DNA from: Solanum dulcamara
Lineage: Eukaryota; Streptophyta; Magnoliopsida; Solanales; Solanaceae
Assembly: GCF_947179165.1 (NCBI RefSeq)
Contig: NC_077243.1
Span: 51,140,001 to 51,204,000 of the forward strand
Direction of reading: 5' to 3'
DNA: 64,000 nucleotides
Shown in pieces: positions 48,963-59,036 of this stretch (positions are counted from its first letter, which is position 1; each line of letters starts with the position of its first letter). Below the pieces are notes generated by a model. That model made no database searches, was not told the DNA's origin, and saw only the letters and a list, made by a program, of their open reading frames with translations. The position numbers were made by a program, and so were the translations under genes.

Positions 48963-49880
48963 TTGAAGGCTACCAATTGTTTGAAAATCCATTTTGGTAT
49001 GATAACACAGTTTCCAAAGGCAAAAATCTCCTTCTTTGAAGATGATATTATGTTTATTGGAGAGGTTAGTGTTAAAAAGAAAGGTGATGATTATATGTCA
49101 ATTGCTACTTCTTTCTTGTGTGTTCCAATCCTTTATGCGAATCTTAATGCTTTTGTATATAAAGTGGAGTCTAAACTTGGGAACACTTTGATTGAAGTTC
49201 ATTTAAGTGAAACCTTTCTTTACTATTTATTTTCATATGATTATGCTCAAGCTTTTGAATGGAGTATGTTGTTGGAAGGTAAGAGTGACCACTTGGCATA
49301 TAGGGGTGTACTTGACCTATGCTCATGGATTTTATTTCCATTTGACCCGGGTAATGTGTTGATGGTGGTACTTGTATAGTGATGCTTGGTCAAGATGACA
49401 AACACTATTTGGATGAATTTATTGGCACCTTTTCATATGATGAAAAGTCCTTGAGGGCTTACAATCTACTTGAGGAGCCAGTATTATGTATGGGAAAGGG
49501 TAGTTTTCTAACCCCCTTTCTTTACTACCTCTTTCCATATGATTCTATTCATGATCTAAATTATTGTGCATCTTATGAGGGTAGGAGTTGTTTGTTAAGA
49601 AAAAGTGAGGTTTATCCTAAATTCAACATGTTGTCTTTGTGTGTTCCATCTTGTGATGTAATGAGTGCTAGGATCATTGAACCTAGTGTGATCATGCATA
49701 TAGGAACACCTTAGATTCCCCCAACGTGTGTGGCACCTTTCTCTACTATCTCTTGCATATGATGAGTATCATACTTGTCTTGGATGTGCATTTTATGTGG
49801 GTTGGGGGTTCATTGAGTTTTACACTTATTTGTATGACATGATCATGTGGACCTTCTATTATTTTGACCCTGGTGAACGT
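48963..49880 (+). pseudogene. RT-5 ORF-B, unknown protein with FLYYLF-YD repeats
   Basis: Two open segments (48963-49379, 49379-49714) and a third frame-shifted one to 49880. Each holds the motif FLYYLFSYD-like (DNA at 49214, 49516, 49738), and two hold an FDPG segment (FPFDPG near 49340; YFDPGE near 49865). So the protein is built of degenerate repeats. Function unknown. It is between ORF-A and the acidic tail at 49889-50248. Confidence 0.5.
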
Positions 49881-49888
49881 TTGGGATT

Positions 49889-50248
49889 TTGAGGAATATC
49901 CAATTTGAGTCTCCTTGGTTTAATGCTTTTTGTGATAACCATTTTACTAACCCTCATGCTATGGTGATATATTTGTTGTTTATCCTTTTCATGGTTTTGC
50001 AAGGTTTGGATTCGAGAATGAATCCTTTTCAAGAAGTGAAGGATGATAATGGCATGGATAGAGTAGATCAAATGAAACCTTTAGAGGATCTTGATGGACA
50101 CCAATTAATGACATACAATGTGTGGAAAGTTCAAAGTGAAGAGAATGAAGAAACAAGCCATGTATGCAAATGGCCATCTCATAAATTCAAGAATACACAA
50201 AAGAAGGCAATCAAACAAGGCCCTTATCTCATAAGGGTAAAATTGTAA
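49889..50248 (+). pseudogene. RT-5 C-terminal tail ORF
   Basis: 119 codons. A hydrophobic segment (residues 25-38, MVIYLLFILFMVLQ) precedes LDSRMNPFQE, an acidic stretch and a basic end (KFKNTQKKAIKQ). The LDSRMNPFQE-type peptide resembles the C-terminal tail seen in some gypsy polyproteins. The matching remnant at 45065-45277 reads LDPRFYPFQDGEDD. Could be the end of a long ancestral polyprotein whose middle was replaced. Confidence 0.5.
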
Positions 50249-50312
50249 AAGAAAGTATCTTATTTATTTCTTAGTATAAATTATAGTCTTTTTAATTTGG
50301 AAGGGAGATTTT

Positions 50313-50642
50313 TGATGTTGAATGAAGAAACTCTTAAAAAGAGTGTAGTTTAAGGGTGGAATCCCTTTAGGTTAGTCTAGCTTAGTGTAGCTTAGTTTGA
50401 TGGGTTGATTCACATTGTTGATTGAAGAAACTTTGCCCTTGATTTTATATTGAGTCACTCATTTGTGGATTTTAAGTGAGTTTCTCTTTTTAATTGAATT
50501 CAAATCTCTTCTTCCTTGGTTAATTATTCAATCAACCTTTTTTTCTTCCTTTCTCATCCCCTCTTTCTCATCTATCTAACTTTTGTGTTGTTTAAATTAT
50601 GCAGTTGATTTCAATTGGATTTATACCTAATTAAAATCTTAT
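50313..50642 (+). repeat. RT-5 3' LTR
   Basis: About 330 bp, direct repeat of 45484-45800, preceded by GGAAGGGAGATTTT. Its last bases (ATCATTT in the left copy) are missing or changed, and a PBS follows at once. Differences include a short duplication (CTAGCTTAGTG near 50380). Confidence 0.78.
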
Positions 50643-50660
50643 TAGTATGAGAGCACAAGG
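50643..50660 (+). other. RT-6 primer-binding site
   Basis: TAGTATGAGAGCACAAGG, close to TGGTATCAGAGCACAAGG, the usual start of Tekay-like internal regions. The following leader (to 50855), with a GGTGTAAAGTGGGCCACATC segment, is like the RT-3/RT-7 leaders. Confidence 0.8.
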
Positions 50661-50855
50661 TTTAGGATTGTCCTAGGGAATGTAACATATCGCGTTAAGT
50701 AGAGTCTTGTTCATTGGTGTAAAGTGGGCCACATCCATGAATACGAGGCTATGAAAAGTTTTAGGAAAATCTCACTTCTTTCATAATCTATGTCATGAGT
50801 AGAGTGGTACTCTAAGTCTTTCTCCCTAACTCTTGTTCTTTGCGATTTTCAGAAA

Positions 50856-51970
50856 ATGCCTCCATCAAAATTTCTTGCTAGAAGGAATGTGTTTGAATAG
50901 GGGCAACAAGCTCTGAATGATCCCTTGAATGACCAAGTATCCAATGCCGAGTTTCGAGTGGCCTTTTAAGTACTTGCTCAAGCCGTTACGTCCCAAGATA
51001 ACCATGAAGTGGTTGTTCTTATGAACCCACATATGGGTAATGCGGCACCAAGAGTTCATGATTTCATGAGGATGAATCCTCTGGAGTTTTGGGGTTCCAA
51101 GGTAGAAGAGGATCCATAAGAGTTCATTGATAGCATTGACAAGACTGTGGATATTATGGGGGTTAGCCCGGTTGAAAGGGCACAGTTTACTATGTATCAA
51201 TTGAAGGGTGTTGATCAAATTTTGGTTTGATCAATGGAAAAGCAAGAGTCTTAGAGAGGCGGATCCCGTCACTTTGGAGGAGTTCAAAAGAGTGTTTCTT
51301 GATTGCTTCTTCCCATTGGAGTTAAGGGAAGACAAGGTACAAAAGTTCCTCAAACTTAAGAAAGGTGGTAGACTATGAGGTAATATGCCCTCAATTTTAC
51401 TCAATTGTCAAAATATGCTCCATTCATGGTTGCCGACTCAACAACTCATATGAACAAGTTCATGTCAGATGTGTCGGATGTGGTTTTTAAAGAATGTAAG
51501 ATGACCATGTTGATTCGGAAAATGGACATCTCTAGACTTATGGCTTATATGGAGAAAATAGATGGTGAAAATCTTAAGTAAAGAAGTGCTAGGGAGTCCA
51601 AGAGGGCAAGGACCGATGGTGGTGATTCCTCTCATGTTAAGTTCAAAAGTGGTGGGCGTTATCATTTTCAACAAAAGTATTCCGGATAAGGTTCTTCAAA
51701 TGCCACTACGCCAAGGTTTGACAAGGATAGGGTGCCCAACCCTAAGACTCAAGGAGGTGCTCCTATTAGCCAATTTACCCCTGCAAGCAAGAACTGTGGC
51801 AAGAACCACAAGGGTGAGTGTTTAGCGATTTTGAATGTGTGCTATCGATGTGGTAAGACGGGTAATCATGCTAAGGAATTTAAGGTCAAAGATGGTTGCC
51901 CTCGAGGCCAATTTTCTCATGGTACTCAAGTGCAACCAAAGGGTGGTCAACTCATTAATCGGTTTTATGC
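50856..51970 (+). pseudogene. RT-6 gag, degenerate
   Basis: Starts at ATG 50856, just after TTTCAGAAA, a plausible 3' splice-site context. Reads MPPSKFLARRN, then DFMRMNPLEFWGSKVEEDP and VERAQFTMYQLKGV (capsid region), a frameshift near 51210, ALNFTQLSKYAPFMVADS and MNKFMSDVSD near 51390-51480, and a knuckle CYRCGKTGNH at 51841 in which one residue is inserted and the last Cys is Phe. At least six in-frame stops. Confidence 0.85.
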
Positions 51971-52232
51971 TCTTTATGGAAGACAAAAGGTGAAGAAGAC
52001 TCCCGACGTTGTTATTGGTATGTTATGGGTCTTTCACTATGATATTTATACCTTACTTGATTCGGTTGAAAATTTGTCTTTTGTTACTCCTAGTGTGGCC
52101 ATGATATTTGATGTTAGCCTCAAAACATTATTAGAGCCTTTTTTCTGTTTATACTCCCACAGGTGAGTCAGTTATGTCTAAAAGAGTCTATAAAAGTTGT
52201 CTTGCTTTGGCTTTCCATAAAGTTACTCTGAT
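51971..52232 (+). pseudogene. RT-6 aspartic protease, truncated
   Basis: Follows gag in the same open stretch (51732-52166): VIGMLWVFHYDIYTLLDSVENLSFV, where the active-site DxG appears as DSVEN (Gly lost), then VMSKRVYKSCLALAFHKVTL in the next frame. Homology stops near 52232, where the strand changes. Confidence 0.8.
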
Positions 52233-52953
52233 AAAGAATTGAGAGGTCGTAGTCCTTCAGCAACTCCAACCACCTGTGTTGCCTCAAATTAAGATGCCTC
52301 TTGTTGAATATATATTGAAGACTATGATGGTCAGTTAACACCTCGCAATGAACTCCATATAAATAGTACTGCCAAATCTTCAACATGAAGACTACCACCG
52401 CCAACTCCAAGTCATTTGTGGGAAATTTCTTCTTGTGAAGATTTAGCTACTTGGAAGCATAAGTAATAACCCTACCATTCTAAATAAAAATACCACTCAT
52501 TTCAACACCCAAAGCATCATAAAAAACTGTAAATCTATGGCCCTCAAATAGAAGAGTCAAAATTGGCGTTGAAGTCAACAAGGCCTTGAGCCTCAAAAAG
52601 CTCGCCTTACTCTTATTAGACCACTGGAAGGGAACATTATTTTGAGTTAGTCAAGGGTGCCCCTATTGAAGAAATCCCCTCCAAAAACCGCTTGTAGCAA
52701 CCTGCTAAGATGACAAAGCTCCGGCCTTAGTGGGAGAAGTAGGCCTAGTCCAATCGCGAACTGCGACAATCTTTGTCGGATCCACCATAATCTCATCCTG
52801 TGACCCCACATGCCCCAAGAATATCACAGAGTCAAGACAAAACTCACACTTGGTGAATTTGGCATACAACTGCTAATCCTATAAGGTCTGGAGTACAATC
52901 CTTAGATATTTCTCATCTGCTCCCTACTTTGGAGTAGACTAAAATATCATCGA
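52233..52953 (-). pseudogene. Inverted RT-RNase H fragment next to RT-6
   Basis: The minus strand, from 52953 down, starts within the RT catalytic box (IDDILVYSK), continues with [20 protein letters not shown], then RNase H (FPTNDLELAVVVFMLKIWQY, CEVLTDHHSLQYIF, LNLRQHRWLELLKD; open at 52168-52410) and stops at KDYDLS near 52237. Several stops and shifts. Tekay-like, as RT-6, so it may be the inverted rest of the same element. RT-7 is inserted in its IDD codons. Confidence 0.88.
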
Positions 52954-53394
52954 TGTTATACCCCGTACTTTTGTACCTTGGAATAGGTTCTTAAGCTATC
53001 AAGCTTCTTAAGTTTCTTTAAAGGCTCTTAAGTTTCTTGAAAGGTTATTAAGCTTCTTAGAAGTTACCATGTGAGTCGTATAATCTATAACGCTACAAAA
53101 CAACTCTAAGGAAAGGAGAATGTGATGCCCCATAATAAAGAAGATTGGAAATAGGGGTATAAGAATCCGGAAGAACTTGGAGGCTAAGTAATGAGTCACA
53201 GGACTCGACCTACTTATGTAATCTACAACTGGAAAATCTTACATTCTTAAGCTACTCAAGTTCATACTAAGCTTACGTAGCAAGGATTACATAGGTTCGT
53301 AAAGTAAGATGAGATTACGAACCCACGAGGAGGAAAAGAAGATGAAACAAGGAAGCAAGAGAGAGTGCCATATGCCAATAGATGGAAGTTCCAC

Positions 53395-53546
53395 ATGGAA
53401 GATGAAGCATGGGGGTGGGCCCCACCTGCCATGTGGCAGCCCTTGGATGGAAGTGTGGTGTGTTGGCCCTATGAGGGCTTGACACGTGTCACCACTTAGG
53501 GGTTGACATGTGTCACCCCCTAAGGTGGCCTATATATATATATATG
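53395..53546 (+). promoter_or_regulatory. RT-7 LTR promoter region: E/G-boxes and TATA
   Basis: CACATGG (53391), GCCATGTGGC (about 53428), ACACGTGTCA (about 53482) and ACATGTGTCA (about 53507) precede a run of TATATATATATATAT (53531-53545). Same order as in the RT-2, RT-3 and RT-8 LTRs. Inferred U3 promoter. Confidence 0.62.
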
Positions 53547-54339
53547 ATTTATGGTCTTCTTTATCCAAAAGAAGTCATTCTTATCCAAGGAAATTTCTAG
53601 AAAAAAAAGAGAAGAGAAACCTTAAGCTAGAGAGAAGAGAGCTACGGATTTTGGGAGAAAAAAAAGGTAAGTTCTCCAATTTCATTTCGTTAATTAATTA
53701 TCTAGAATATACCAGGATGTTATGAATATGTTATTTATTTAAATTTATGGTTTAGAGCAGTACCAAAATGTTAGCAACCAGCCACAAAGTTTTAGTCACG
53801 CTAAAGAAACTTCCGAGACAAGTTTTGGCGAGTTTGGCGAGTTTCGGGCAAGGTAAGGTTTTACTTTTAAAATTGGAGTTTATGATGATGTTATAAGGTA
53901 TATTACATGTCTTAAATAAGGTTGTAATTGGAAAAATTGCATAAGGAGGTAACGAGGCAAGCTGGATTAATAAATATATATGAAATTTGGGAGTCATTCC
54001 ATTCATAAAGCGTTGAGTAGGAGTCAAGACCCTTGTTTACTTTTGGATGTGAGAACTCCTGCAATAAGTAGATTCCTCACCTTTCATGTCTGCTGTAGGA
54101 TGATAAGTAGTACATATAAGGCTTGCCTATTTCTCTCTTTCAAAGGGGCGTAAGTTAAGGGAAATGATGTCTAATATGAGTTTAGAGATAATTCCATTTA
54201 GAGGTTCCGTACATAATTCGTGACTCGTAGTCACCTCTGAATACTGATGGTCCTAAAGTAGTTAGATTACTACTCTCGAGCCACCTATATGTGGAATAGT
54301 AAATGGAAATATAAGCTTCTATTCTGAAAGGCTCTGAGA

Positions 54340-54435
54340 GGATAAATGTCTCTAATTGCATAAGTTGTTTCTTTGATTGCATAAGCTATGTGTCTGATTT
54401 CATAAATTATGTCTTTGATTGCATAAACTGTGTGG
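54340..54435. repeat. GATTGCATAAG minisatellite in RT-7 LTR
   Basis: Four units of about 25-27 bp with core TGATTGCATAAG. Related arrays: about 15990-16085 (plus), 18220-18330 and 24660-24775 (minus). Confidence 0.82.
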
Positions 54436-54818
54436 CATTATCTTGGTAACCGCCTTTGGTTCCTGAGGCCCTAATTGATGAAATCCCTAATAACATCTAA
54501 AGGGTACCTCAAAGAATTACTTCCTGGTCATTAAGTGACGGTTCACTTGACTATTTCATTGAATCTCAGGAGATGACCTAGTTGCATATAGTTTCTCACT
54601 ACTCTACTCGTGCATATGGTAACCCTTCTTTCACTGAGTCCCATAATGGGCCAGGAATGTTATCGTGCGCAAATTTATTACTCCTTCACCGAGTCCCAGG
54701 CCGGCTATATATATGTATGTATAAAGTATACGATGATGAAATGCCATATACGATGAAGTTGAAGCATATGATAGTGCCGTATGTGATGAAGTTATTCACC
54801 GAGTCCTGGGCTGGATAT

Positions 54819-57800
54819 TGTCACGACCCAACCCCATAGACCGTGACTGAGGTCTGACCTGGACCCCTCCCCATACACATATTTATTAGCTGAGGTCACA
54901 TTGAATCGTAAATAAGACAATATCATGTAACAGATCCCCACTGGGCGATAACATTTTCATAAACTGTAGCCCTTTTTGTTTGTATCACAACATGACAGGG
55001 CACGCAAGCCGATAAGGCTGCCATAATATAGTAATATACATCATATATCATGTAGACCCAGCTGAATCAAACTGACATACACAACCCACATATACATGTC
55101 TGCAGACCTCTAAACATAATAATGACAACATATGGCGGGACAGGGCCCCCGCTGTACCCCTGAATGGACAAAACAATTTTTATATATCAGTGGACAGTAT
55201 CAAAAACTAGGCCCCGATATAATGGAGCCTCTTTCAACTGATCTACATGGAATCCTAAGTTGACGGACTCCCAAAATCTGTATTTGTACCTACGGGCATG
55301 AACGCAGCCCCCCCGAGAAAAGGGGTTAGTACGATATGTGTACTGAGTATGTAAAACATAATATAATACAACTGGAAACAAATCTGAGATAGAGAATCAG
55401 GGGATAAGATATCAATTCAGAAACCTGTACCTGTACTTTATGAATTACAAAAATATGCATGTTCGAGTCATATCATATAGCCGGCCCTTTCGGGGGTCCG
55501 GTGAATCATCTCTGTAAAATCATCTCTGTAAAATCATCTCTGTAAAACCATCATGGCCCCAGTGCCCTCACCACCTTATTACAACACATCATCATATATT
55601 TATACATGTATCCTGGCCCTCTATTGAGGGACTCAGTGAATAATGCAGTGAACTGTGCACGAGAACATATCCTGGCCCGGGACTCAAGGAAAGAAGTGTT
55701 ACGGTATACACGAGTAGAGTAGTGAGTAACTATATGCAATTTAAATCGTTATCAGAGACTCGACAGAATAAGAAAGTTAAGCTTTTATTTGAGAACCCGA
55801 GTAACGGTGTAGTCATCTCGAGTGTCCTCTAAATGCCATTATGGGCTGTCTCAATTATAATCTCGGGGCTCCTAGACATTTACTAAAGTAAAATCAAATC
55901 GCTTATGGAACCAGAAACATTTGTTAACATATAGTCTGTTAGACTTGGAGCCTGTACATTTGTTATCTTTTTAACATATAAAAGTTTCTAGGGAAATAGT
56001 TCGATTATTATAAAAGTTCGATATTCAGACATAAATAAGAGATGCTAAGAATGGAGTTACCCCGGAACTCATATCATGTTTAACCTACAACTAAGACATG
56101 CCAGAAGAAGAAAGAGAATAAACTATATATGGTCTGTACTTTCCTTTATGGGATCTGCATACACATATTTTATACCCGGCCCATCATGGGGCTCGGTGAA
56201 TCATTATGGCATCATAATCTCACTTTCATACCAAATACGTATCAACATAAATGAGAAATAGTTTTCCACATACTAGTGTTTAACACATAGAAGCCTTACT
56301 AGGCAATACTCAATTCTTGCAGAAATTCCAATACTAAACAGTGGATATGGGTTATGAGGCATACTTGGAGTTTTGGGAATGGAATTATCCCCACATTCCA
56401 CACACACTTCACTTAAGGATAAAACTTGCCAAAAGGAAAGAAAGATAGCTGTACGAACTTATACCAAAACATGCCAAGAGAAAGCTTTACATACCTTTTG
56501 GGAGTTACCCTTTATCCTGCTCGTCTCGTCGTCTTCCGAACCTATTCAATATGAAAGTAATACAAATATCAACTACTCTTAAATTTCCAGCATCTTGGAC
56601 TACGCCTTAATGTTAATGGAATCTATTTCCTTAGTCGTTTCCTCGACTAGTCCTTTAGTTTGTTAAGGCATTAATGAAAATTGGGCAGCACCTCCCCTAT
56701 AATGTGCCCCATCCAAATTTCCAATTAGGTCACTAAGACCTACATCCAACCAACAACAACAACCTGCAGCAATTCATACCAACAATATACAACATAAACT
56801 CCAAATGACTTATTCAAAAATACAATATCAAAATAGGGCGTCTAGCCTTTATTTTGTGACGCCTTTAATTATACATAACGAGGGGTCCTATGGCTTCTAC
56901 CAGAAGCACCCTAACCCACATTAGGACATATTTAGGCCCTGCAACAACAAGCCACACCCCTGCAGAGCAACTCACAAGAACAACACTTTGTTTCGACAAC
57001 AATTCAACTATAACGACTACAAATTAGTTTATTCCGAACGCCAAGTATTTCTAAGCCATTTTCATATTTCCAGCCACCAATAGGGCGTGTAACATGCTCC
57101 ATCAGAACACATAAAGCTCAAATTTAAAGAAGAAACCTTACCTTACATTAAACTTGTCAAACTCGCCAAAACTATCCAAAATGTGAAATCTGGACAGCTT
57201 ACTGTTTTACCTTGTCGCTTCATTTCGAAGGGGTAATGGAGGGAAACAGGATTTACGTCAGCTGTCCGTGTAGGATTTCCAAAACCAAATTTGGGCAGTA
57301 CCTCCTCTACACTTCATCACCCTTTTTCGAGCTTTAATTCTTCAAAAATGTTGCTGCCTTGTTCCTTTTGGTTCTTCACGTTTTTCCTCTCATTTGGCTG
57401 ATGTTTATGGATGGAAAATGAGTTAAAGAGTCATCCAACATGTATATATACAACTCCTTAGGAGGTCACATGTGGCAGCCCCCTAGGGTGACACGTGGCA
57501 GCCTCCTAGGGTGACACCTCGTCCAAGCTTCCAACACAAAACTGCCACGTGGCAGCATGGGGTCCATCCCAAGTAGGTGAGTCACCTGCCTGCTTGTCAC
57601 CTGCTTGCTTCACTTTCGTAAGTTTGGAAACTAGTTTTTGCTCCCTCTCGTAGGTTCGTAATCTCGTCTTATTTTAAGAGCCTATGTAATATGTGCTACA
57701 TAAGTTTGGTATGTAATCAAGTAACTCACGTATGTAAGATTTCTAAATTAGTAGCTTACGTAGATAAGTCGAGTCCTACGACTCGTTACTTGGCCTCCTA

Positions 57801-57966
57801 TTCCTTCCGGATTCTTATATGATTCCCCTTCCAACCTTCTCTACTACGGGGTATCATATCCTCCCTTTGTTGGAGTCATTTGATAGTGTCGTAGCATATC
57901 CGGTTCATATGGTAATGTCCAAGGAACTTATGAAACATTCTGAGTTTAAAAGGATGAGGTGTAACA
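54819..57966 (-). mobile_element. RT-8: solo LTR inserted in RT-7 LTR
   Basis: 3148 bp, starts TGTCACGACCC and ends GGTGTAACA, flanked by perfect 5-bp duplications GATAT (54814-54818, 57967-57971). It has no internal region, PBS or PPT. It resembles the RT-3 LTR. It carries the hairpin module (55290-55362), TATA-like sequence (about 57440) and CACGTG boxes (57488, 57543). A solo LTR is the product of recombination between the two LTRs of a full element. Confidence 0.94.
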
Positions 57967-57971
57967 GATAT

Positions 57972-59020
57972 ATATATATATATATATGATGATATTATGA
58001 AAATGTGGATCGAGCCGTATGTTCCTCGGCATTTTTTTAAGTTATGGGTCGGGCCAAATGTTCCTCGATATATTTTACTATATGATAATGGCACCGAGTC
58101 CCATAAAGGGCCCGGGTGCGGTACGTTATGTACACTTCTCTTTCACCGAGTCCCTCACTAAAGGGTCGGATACTTACATAGGCATGCATATGAAAATATA
58201 AGGATACACTTGTGACCCCGAGCCCCATAGTGAACCAGATGTACTATGATGACATATACGATAAGATTATGCCGTATATGATGATATGATAACGTATATG
58301 ATGACCTGATGAAATAATATACATGATGAGAAGGGATGATAATATGGTGATATGGTAATATAATGAAATAGTTATTATACCAAGTTCCTTAACGAGCCGG
58401 GCACAACGTATGATGATGTATATGACTACGTGTCCTAAGGTGTAGGTACATTAATTTGTTAATTATTACACTTGTCCTCTACATCCTTGTTTCAGTTATG
58501 GTCTCAGTTATAATGTGTTATGTTTTACATACTCATTATATATATCGTACTGATCTTTCTTTCTTCGGGAGGGATGCGTTTCATGCCCACAGGTACAGGT
58601 ACCTACTTTGGAGATCCGCTAGCTTAGGACTCCCACTCAGCTATGTCGGAAGTTCTCGACTATTTCGGAGCCTAGCTTTTGGTGCTGATCGTATAATGTA
58701 TATAGTTGTTTATTCAGGGGTATGACGGGGGCCCTATCCCGCCATATGTCACTGTTAATATTCTTAGAGGCCTGTAGACATATGTAGGTGGGTTGTTTAT
58801 GAGTTTTATTCAGTTGTGCCTATATGGCATATTATAAATGTTATTATGTTAAGGACGCCTTGTCAGCCCTTGCATGACCTGGTGCAAATGAAAGAGAATA
58901 TATGCAAATGAATTTGCTATCACCCTCTGGATTCTTGTGTATAGTTCTTATTGTTGAGATTTATGTATACGGGGGTCCAGGTCGGACCCCAGTCATGGCC
59001 TACGGAGTTGGGTCATAACA
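57972..59020 (+). repeat. RT-7 5' LTR, part 2
   Basis: Continues after RT-8 with a TA run, ACCGAGTCCC motifs, the hairpin module in plus orientation (58508-58598) and ends GAGTTGGGTCATAACA directly before the PBS. ORF 58456-58725 overlaps the module and is not supported as a gene. Confidence 0.88.
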
Positions 59021-59024
59021 GAAG

Positions 59025-59036
59025 TAGTATCAGAGC
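59025..59036 (+). other. RT-7 primer-binding site (tRNA-iMet)
   Basis: TAGTATCAGAGC, one base off TGGTATCAGAGC, four bases after the LTR end, same spacing as in RT-3. Confidence 0.93.

Larger units (their letters stand above)
52954..54818 (+). repeat. RT-7 5' LTR, part 1
   Basis: Starts TGTTATACCCCGTAC. Contains G-box-like motifs, TATA at 53531, a short repeat array of GATTGCATAAG units (about 54350-54430) and ACCGAGTCCC motifs. Interrupted by RT-8 after GATAT. It matches the 3' LTR at 63015-63567 closely. Confidence 0.9.

Noticed and set aside
49925..50010. Envelope-like gene from the hydrophobic segment in RT-5
   Set aside because: Only one hydrophobic stretch, no signal peptide or cleavage site, and degenerate frame; insufficient support.
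49989..50177. Minus-strand ORFs across 49859-50177
   Set aside because: Shadows of the plus-strand tail ORF of RT-5.
53008..53199. ORF recurring at 63069-63290 and in other LTRs (32890-33117 on the other strand)
   Set aside because: Same LTR segment in each case; no start context or domain, and stops differ between copies.
57968..57990. TA run as a separate microsatellite locus
   Set aside because: Short, at the RT-8 target site; described with the flanking LTR.
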